10,299 bases of DNA from Sulfurimonadaceae bacterium (GTDB lineage Bacteria; Campylobacterota; Campylobacteria; Campylobacterales; Sulfurimonadaceae): positions 1 to 10,299 of the forward strand of contig JAPHSI010000092.1 in the NCBI GenBank assembly GCA_026193155.1, in the 5' to 3' direction. Position 1 is the stretch's first letter, and each line of letters starts with the position of its first letter. The position numbers and the translations under genes are program-made. Shown here piece after piece: positions 6,784 to 10,299 of this stretch. The notes below the pieces were generated by a model. It saw only the letters and a list, made by a program, of their open reading frames with translations. It ran no database searches and was not told where the DNA came from.

Positions 6784-6793
6784 GGAGTTTTAT

Positions 6794-7678
6794 ATGAAAG
6801 ATAATAAAACTATTCTTATTGTTGATGATATACAATCAAATCAAGATATATTAGGATCATTTTTAAAAGATTCATATGAAATTAAATATGCTTCCAATGG
6901 TTCCAATGCTCTTGAGATTTCTCGTATAGATCCTATCCCTGACTTAATTTTACTTGATATAGAAATGCCTGATATGAGTGGTTTTGAAGTATTAAATAAA
7001 CTAAAAAGCACTCAAATAACAAAAAATATACCGGTAATTTTTGTTACAGGGCATAATGATATAAAGAATGAGGAACGAGGATTAATAAACGGTGCCGTTG
7101 ATTACATAACAAAACCAATAAGCCCTATAATCGTCAAAGCAAGGGTTAAGACCCATATTACACTAAAAAACCAAAGAGATGAACTTATCTTTAGAGCCTC
7201 TCATGACCAATTAACTGAGTTATATAATCGTCATAAGTTAGTAGAAGAAGGTGAAAGATTTTTTTCAAAATCTATCAGACATAATGAAAATTTATGTATT
7301 GCGATTATTGATGTTGACCATTTTAAAAATATAAATGACACCTATGGACATTTAATCGGTGATGAAGTTTTAAAAAGCATCGCAAATATACTTAAAAAAT
7401 GCATTAGAACTGAAGATATTGTAGCAAGATATGGTGGAGAAGAATTTATAGTTATTTTTGATAGGTGCACAATAAAAGATGCTCTCCGAAAATCTGAAGA
7501 ACTTAGAATGAGGATACATCACGCAAAACCAAATGATATAAAAGTTAGTGCAAGTTTTGGTTTAACATCTTTAAAACATAATTCGCACAAAAACTTTGAC
7601 CATCTACTCAAAGAAGCTGATGATGCTCTTTATAAAGCCAAAGAAAAAGGAAGGAATAAAGTTATCGTTTATAAATAG
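6794..7678 (+). CDS. Response regulator with receiver and GGDEF domains (diguanylate cyclase)
   Basis: A two-domain cytoplasmic signalling protein that should make c-di-GMP from two GTP when its receiver is phosphorylated. The receiver domain (about 6-122) has acidic pair D11-D12, phospho-acceptor D55 in LLDIEMPDMSG, T85 in FVTG and K107 in TKP, so it looks fully functional. The GGDEF domain (about 135-294) has metal-binding D173 in IIDVDHFKNIND, the active-site GGEEF at 214-218, and the inhibitory RxxD at 205-208 exactly five residues before it, which predicts product feedback inhibition. At 294 residues it is compact, a single receiver plus cyclase. AAGGAG lies six bases before the ATG. No cognate histidine kinase is nearby. 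It is divergent from flgI and its 3' end overlaps rsmD by 10 bases, so the two transcripts converge without a visible terminator. Confidence 0.95.
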   Translation: MKDNKTILIVDDIQSNQDILGSFLKDSYEIKYASNGSNALEISRIDPIPDLILLDIEMPDMSGFEVLNKLKSTQITKNIPVIFVTGHNDIKNEERGLINGAVDYITKPISPIIVKARVKTHITLKNQRDELIFRASHDQLTELYNRHKLVEEGERFFSKSIRHNENLCIAIIDVDHFKNINDTYGHLIGDEVLKSIANILKKCIRTEDIVARYGGEEFIVIFDRCTIKDALRKSEELRMRIHHAKPNDIKVSASFGLTSLKHNSHKNFDHLLKEADDALYKAKEKGRNKVIVYK

Positions 7679-8262
7679 TAACTAAGTGCAGTATTACCGA
7701 ATTTTTTAGATTTTTGAAGTTCATATCCATTTATATTATTTGGTAAATCCAATCCTGACATATGCTCTATTATGATTAACTTGACACACTCTTTTGGAAG
7801 ATTTGATATTAAATTTATAGTTTTATCATAGATATCTTCCATACCTTCACGTATACTAAAAGGTGGATCTATATAAAAGTAAGCATCTTGATTCTTTCTT
7901 TTTAATATATTAGTTATTGTATTTATATTTGCAAAACTATCACCGCCAAAAACCTCACACCTATTTGGATCTGTTAAGGAAATATTTTGCTTTAAAACTC
8001 TTAATGCTTCACGGTCTCTTTCCATAAAGTATATGTTAGATGCACCGCGGCTTAAAGCTTCAAGTCCTATAGACCCACTTCCGCTAAAAACCTCTACAAA
8101 GTTTGCATCTATAATATCAAACTGTATTGTATTAAAAAAAGACTCTAACACAATAGCTTTAGAACTTCTTGTAGTTACTTTAGAAGGAAGAGTTAGAGTC
8201 TTACCTTTAAACTCGCCTGCAATTATTTTTTTTGTTATTTTTTTACTTTTATTATTTTTCAT
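7669..8262 (-). CDS. rsmD: 16S rRNA (guanine966-N2)-methyltransferase
   Basis: RsmD transfers a methyl group from S-adenosylmethionine to G966 of 16S rRNA during small-subunit assembly. The 197-residue protein has a lysine-rich start, an N-terminal signature TRSSKAIVLESFFNT (31-45), the SAM-binding motif VEVFSGSGSIGLEALSRGAS (56-75), an acidic ribose-binding residue E81, the catalytic DPPF (132-135), and the C-terminal KKFGNTALSYY (186-196) that stands for the family's 'YGdTaLs.y'. All of these fit the RsmD family. Its ATG lies inside the end of the preceding gene (11-base overlap), and its own ribosome site is weak, so it probably depends on translation of that gene. Its 3' end overlaps the convergent cyclase gene. 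Confidence 0.93.
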   Translation of the reverse strand: MKNNKSKKITKKIIAGEFKGKTLTLPSKVTTRSSKAIVLESFFNTIQFDIIDANFVEVFSGSGSIGLEALSRGASNIYFMERDREALRVLKQNISLTDPNRCEVFGGDSFANINTITNILKRKNQDAYFYIDPPFSIREGMEDIYDKTINLISNLPKECVKLIIIEHMSGLDLPNNINGYELQKSKKFGNTALSYYL

Positions 8263-8623
8263 AAAATGCTTTAATTGAATTAATTATATCTTCTTGGTAT
8301 TTTTTTGTTAAGAATTCTATACGTTTTTGCAATATATCAAAGTTCATAGATTCTTCTGTCTCAAACTCTTTTATTGGTTCTTGTTGGGTTATATTAAGTG
8401 TTTTATACCTATTTTCAAGTGCTAAAATAAGTTGTGATTTTGAAAATGGTTTTATTAAATCGGCTCCGGTTTTTGTACCGATAAAAAAACACTTATCATT
8501 ACCTAAACATTCCTCATCACGAATTAAAATATCACAATGTTTAGTTGAACTTAAATATTTTTTCAAAAACATCTCTAAAGATTTTTGTAAAAGCGGTGAC
8601 TTACACTCTACTGCTATTCTCAA
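8252..8623 (-). CDS. Unrecognised protein with a compact receiver-like domain
   Basis: I do not recognise this 123-residue protein as a named gene. Its first 74 residues read like a shortened response-regulator receiver. IAVEC (3-7) sits at strand 1, a helix follows (10-24), DILIRDEE (31-38) aligns with the phospho-acceptor strand and places D36 at the acceptor site, and FFIGT (46-50) with GADLIKPFSKSQLILALE (53-70) aligns with the 'T ... GAD..lKPF...L...l' end of receivers (K58). The usual acidic pair of strand 1 is missing and about 40 residues around helices 2 and 3-4 are absent. The last 45 residues form a charged, probably coiled helix. The start is TTG (8623), supported by AGGA at 8634-8631 and a seven-base spacer, with that site overlapping the exonuclease stop. 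It is coupled to rsmD downstream. The receiver likeness is inference. Confidence 0.75.
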   Translation of the reverse strand: MRIAVECKSPLLQKSLEMFLKKYLSSTKHCDILIRDEECLGNDKCFFIGTKTGADLIKPFSKSQLILALENRYKTLNITQQEPIKEFETEESMNFDILQKRIEFLTKKYQEDIINSIKAFYEK

Positions 8624-8632
8624 TAATATTTC

Positions 8633-9319
8633 CTATAAATAATATTCGATACTATAGCGTAAATCTTCATCTAAATCCATAATATTTGAGAGCATCCACT
8701 CTAAATATCCCCTATCAATCATACTAATCTCTTCAATATACCTTCCCGCATATTTTCCAAATTCAAATTTTTGCATTAAAACATTTTTTGTACTTAAATC
8801 TTCAAGTTCCTCTTTAGATGCCAATTCTAAAAGACTCTCATATAAATTTCTCGTAACCATTACGTCACTTAAAGCATCGTGTGGAGTGATTTTTTCTTTT
8901 TCTTTTTTATAAAGTTTTAAATCATATCTCAAATATTGCAATGAGAACTCTTCACAATCAGGCATTAGATGCTTTGATGTTCTTAAAGTATCTATAATTT
9001 TTCCTTGCCATGAGAATCCTATATTTGTATTTAACATTTGTAAATCGAAGTTAGCATTATGTGAAATTAATGTAACATCGTATATATTATTTAATTCTAA
9101 ATACTTAAATGTATCACTCTCTTGAAGTGTCGGTTTGTTTTTTATCATCTCATTGGTTATATGATTGATACTAGATGCTTTTGGAGGGATTTTTTTCCCC
9201 TCATTTACTAAATCGTTTTTAATAATAACATCAGAGTTTTCTATAGCAATAAGAGCTATAGAAATTATCTTGTCAGACTTTTCTAGTCCTGTTGTTTCAG
9301 TATCTAAAAATATTAACAT
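8633..9319 (-). CDS. DnaQ-like 3'-5' exonuclease (DEDDh) with ExoX-like C-terminal extension
   Basis: A 228-residue member of the DnaQ exonuclease superfamily that should cut nucleotides from 3' ends using two metal ions. The catalytic set is complete: D6 and E8 in FLDTETTGL, D92 in SHNANFDLQML, and H147 with D152 in PHDALSDV. ASSINHITNEMI (48-59) is the usual 'a..vHgIt.emi' block. Beyond the nuclease domain, residues 186-210 (FEFGKYAGRYIEEI, then YLEWML) match the short C-terminal module seen in ExoX-type exonucleases and related nucleases. It could be called a polymerase III epsilon subunit by automatic annotation, but this extension and the lack of a clear clamp-binding motif argue for a repair or single-strand exonuclease. 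The ATG is within the end of the upstream membrane-protein gene (7-base overlap). Confidence 0.88.
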   Translation of the reverse strand: MLIFLDTETTGLEKSDKIISIALIAIENSDVIIKNDLVNEGKKIPPKASSINHITNEMIKNKPTLQESDTFKYLELNNIYDVTLISHNANFDLQMLNTNIGFSWQGKIIDTLRTSKHLMPDCEEFSLQYLRYDLKLYKKEKEKITPHDALSDVMVTRNLYESLLELASKEELEDLSTKNVLMQKFEFGKYAGRYIEEISMIDRGYLEWMLSNIMDLDEDLRYSIEYYL

Positions 9320-9816
9320 CTTATAACTCTTACTTTTTTACATCTGGATATTAAAATAATAAAGGAAAAATACCCACTTAATACAATTGACAAGTATAAT
9401 GTATATATATTAAAAAAGCTAAAAAGTGTAACTATCATACATATAGCAACTAACCATATAAGAAGCATAAACCATCTTCTCCATACTTTTACCAAATCAC
9501 CGTATCCTATTGTATCAATTATCTCTTTTTTATCGCAGCTAAGCAGTTTTAGCTCATATCCGTAGATGCACTGATTAAATATGTATTTGATACTTCTAAA
9601 GAGAATCAACAATAAAGATAATGAAAAAACTATTGAAAAGTAGAACTTAAAGATATTTAAAAGTGCTTTATAAACCTCAGCATCTATACTAACAAAGCCA
9701 AGTTGTGCATATGTAAAAAATGTTATTGCCAATGTTATTAAAACTGCTAGAGAGATGCTATTTATACTTAAAAGTAAAGCCCATCTCATCCATAGAAAAA
9801 AATAAAATTTACTCAT
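9313..9816 (-). CDS. Hypothetical four-helix integral membrane protein
   Basis: I do not recognise a family. The protein is 167 residues from the chosen ATG and strongly hydrophobic. It has about four membrane segments (near 10-36, 56-76, 114-135 and 137-158), a positively charged loop with RRW between the second and third, and a basic C-terminal tail (SRCKKVRVIRC). The middle region 80-112 (CIYGYELKLLSCDKKEIID) is soluble and has two cysteines. A GTG two codons upstream (9822) is in frame, but the ATG at 9816 is preferred because it sits after AGTGAAG at the end of the preceding gene. It overlaps that gene by 8 bases and the exonuclease by 7 bases, so the three are likely translated together. 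Confidence 0.75.
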   Translation of the reverse strand: MSKFYFFLWMRWALLLSINSISLAVLITLAITFFTYAQLGFVSIDAEVYKALLNIFKFYFSIVFSLSLLLILFRSIKYIFNQCIYGYELKLLSCDKKEIIDTIGYGDLVKVWRRWFMLLIWLVAICMIVTLFSFFNIYTLYLSIVLSGYFSFIILISRCKKVRVIRC

Positions 9817-10243
9817 CTTCACTTTTTTTTAATGATTTTAACATAGCATTATAATGTTCAAGAGTCATAAAACTTTTCTCAAATCGGTAACGAATTATAA
9901 ATTCTACAATTTTATCCTTTAATTCTATATCAACATTTTCACTTTTTCCAAAATAGCCAAGAGATATATTCTTACTTTTTATACTAGCTTCTTTATCATA
10001 TGATATAGCTAGGATTTGAAGATATTTTCCTTTTTTTATTTCTCCTAAATTTTCTTCTTGTAATGATGCACCTGAGAGATTTATAGCTTTAAATTCAAAT
10101 ATCTCTTCAAATATATCCACTTTTTTTGAAATCTCTATATCTTCAAACAAAATTTTTAACTCTAAAAGGTTATCTTTTCTAACTTTTTCATAAGATGTTA
10201 TTTTATTTGTTAAGTTTTTTAATCTATCTAAAGGAGAACTCAT
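9809..10243 (-). CDS. Hypothetical soluble protein, first visible gene of the rsmD unit
   Basis: I cannot assign a function. The protein is 144 residues, charged and soluble, without a signal peptide or membrane segment. It appears to have an N-terminal helical region (about 1-50), a central part with beta character (70-107, including KGKYLQILAIS and KNISLGYFG) and a C-terminal helical part (108-140) ending in an acidic SEDE tail. No cysteine, metal-binding cluster or nucleotide-binding motif is visible. The ATG follows AGG at a distance of six bases (weak site). It appears to be the promoter-proximal gene of the overlapping unit that ends with rsmD. Only 56 bases remain upstream in the window, so an earlier operon member cannot be excluded. 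Confidence 0.72.
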   Translation of the reverse strand: MSSPLDRLKNLTNKITSYEKVRKDNLLELKILFEDIEISKKVDIFEEIFEFKAINLSGASLQEENLGEIKKGKYLQILAISYDKEASIKSKNISLGYFGKSENVDIELKDKIVEFIIRYRFEKSFMTLEHYNAMLKSLKKSEDE

Positions 10244-10263
10244 TTTATACCTAAATTAATATT

Positions 10264-10281
10264 TAATAATGTACAATATTA
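10264..10281. repeat. Imperfect 18-bp palindrome upstream of the rsmD unit
   Basis: TAATAAT-GTAC-AATATTA pairs outward from the central GTAC with one mismatched pair (10269/10276). It is centred about 30 bases upstream of the ATG at 10243, where an operator or core promoter would lie. The surroundings are extremely AT-rich, so chance is a real possibility. Confidence 0.3.
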
Positions 10282-10299
10282 TCATAATTTATTTAAGGG

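Noticed and set aside
7660..7690. Terminator between the convergent cyclase and rsmD genes
   Set aside because: The genes overlap by 10 bases, and no GC-rich hairpin with a T-tract is visible at the junction.
10244..10249. TATAAA directly before the ATG at 10243 as a -10 element
   Set aside because: Transcription would start inside the gene and leave no start codon for the protein; the AT-rich context explains the match.
10282..10299. Possible 3' end of an upstream minus-strand gene (a TGA at 10284-10282)
   Set aside because: Too short to read coding potential, and other frames close there as well.

Overview
The window is AT-rich, with A/T-biased codons. It carries a flagellar cluster in the order flgI - flgJ-like rod-binding protein - flgM - flgN-like chaperone - flgK. 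That order, the stand-alone rod-binding protein without a muramidase domain, and a sigma-54-type promoter in front of flgI all point to Campylobacterota (Epsilonproteobacteria). A free-living Sulfurimonas-like organism fits best, but the genus is inferred from gene content and not proven.

Layout. (1) Positions 54-6653, minus strand: one long gene train. It starts at a -24/-12 (RpoN) promoter at 6681-6698 and runs flgI, flgJ-like, flgM, flgN-like, flgK. It continues with short gaps into an ABC-transporter permease of the DppC/OppC family, a glutamine amidotransferase (trpG/pabA) and a divergent GT-C-like membrane protein. Internal promoters are likely before flgM (80-nt gap with TATAAT and CGATAT elements and a 15-bp palindrome) and before trpG (extended -10 placed so that the transcript would be almost leaderless). 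(2) Positions 6657-6793: the divergent control region. (3) Positions 6794-7678, plus strand: a response regulator with receiver and GGDEF domains, a predicted diguanylate cyclase with intact active site and inhibitory site. (4) Positions 7669-10243, minus strand: a tightly overlapping five-gene unit. It holds an unrecognised soluble protein, a four-helix membrane protein, a DEDDh exonuclease with an ExoX-like C-terminal extension, a compact receiver-like protein, and rsmD, whose 3' end overlaps the cyclase gene.

How the parts work together: FlgI forms the P ring, the rod-binding protein supports rod/P-ring assembly, FlgM restrains sigma-28 until the hook is complete, the FlgN-like protein escorts FlgK for export, and FlgK forms the hook-filament junction. 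The divergent diguanylate cyclase makes c-di-GMP, a common switch between swimming and surface life, so its position beside the flagellar promoter is suggestive. The permease, amidotransferase and GT-C-like genes have no obvious flagellar role and may simply lie downstream.

There is no RNA gene, mobile element, CRISPR array or clear intrinsic terminator, and no gene-free stretch over 300 bases. I do not see a wholly new system. The points most worth a second look are the compact receiver-like protein at 8252-8623, the apparent leaderless promoter before trpG, the flgM leader palindrome, the repeats before the cyclase gene, and two transport or membrane proteins with altered family signature residues.
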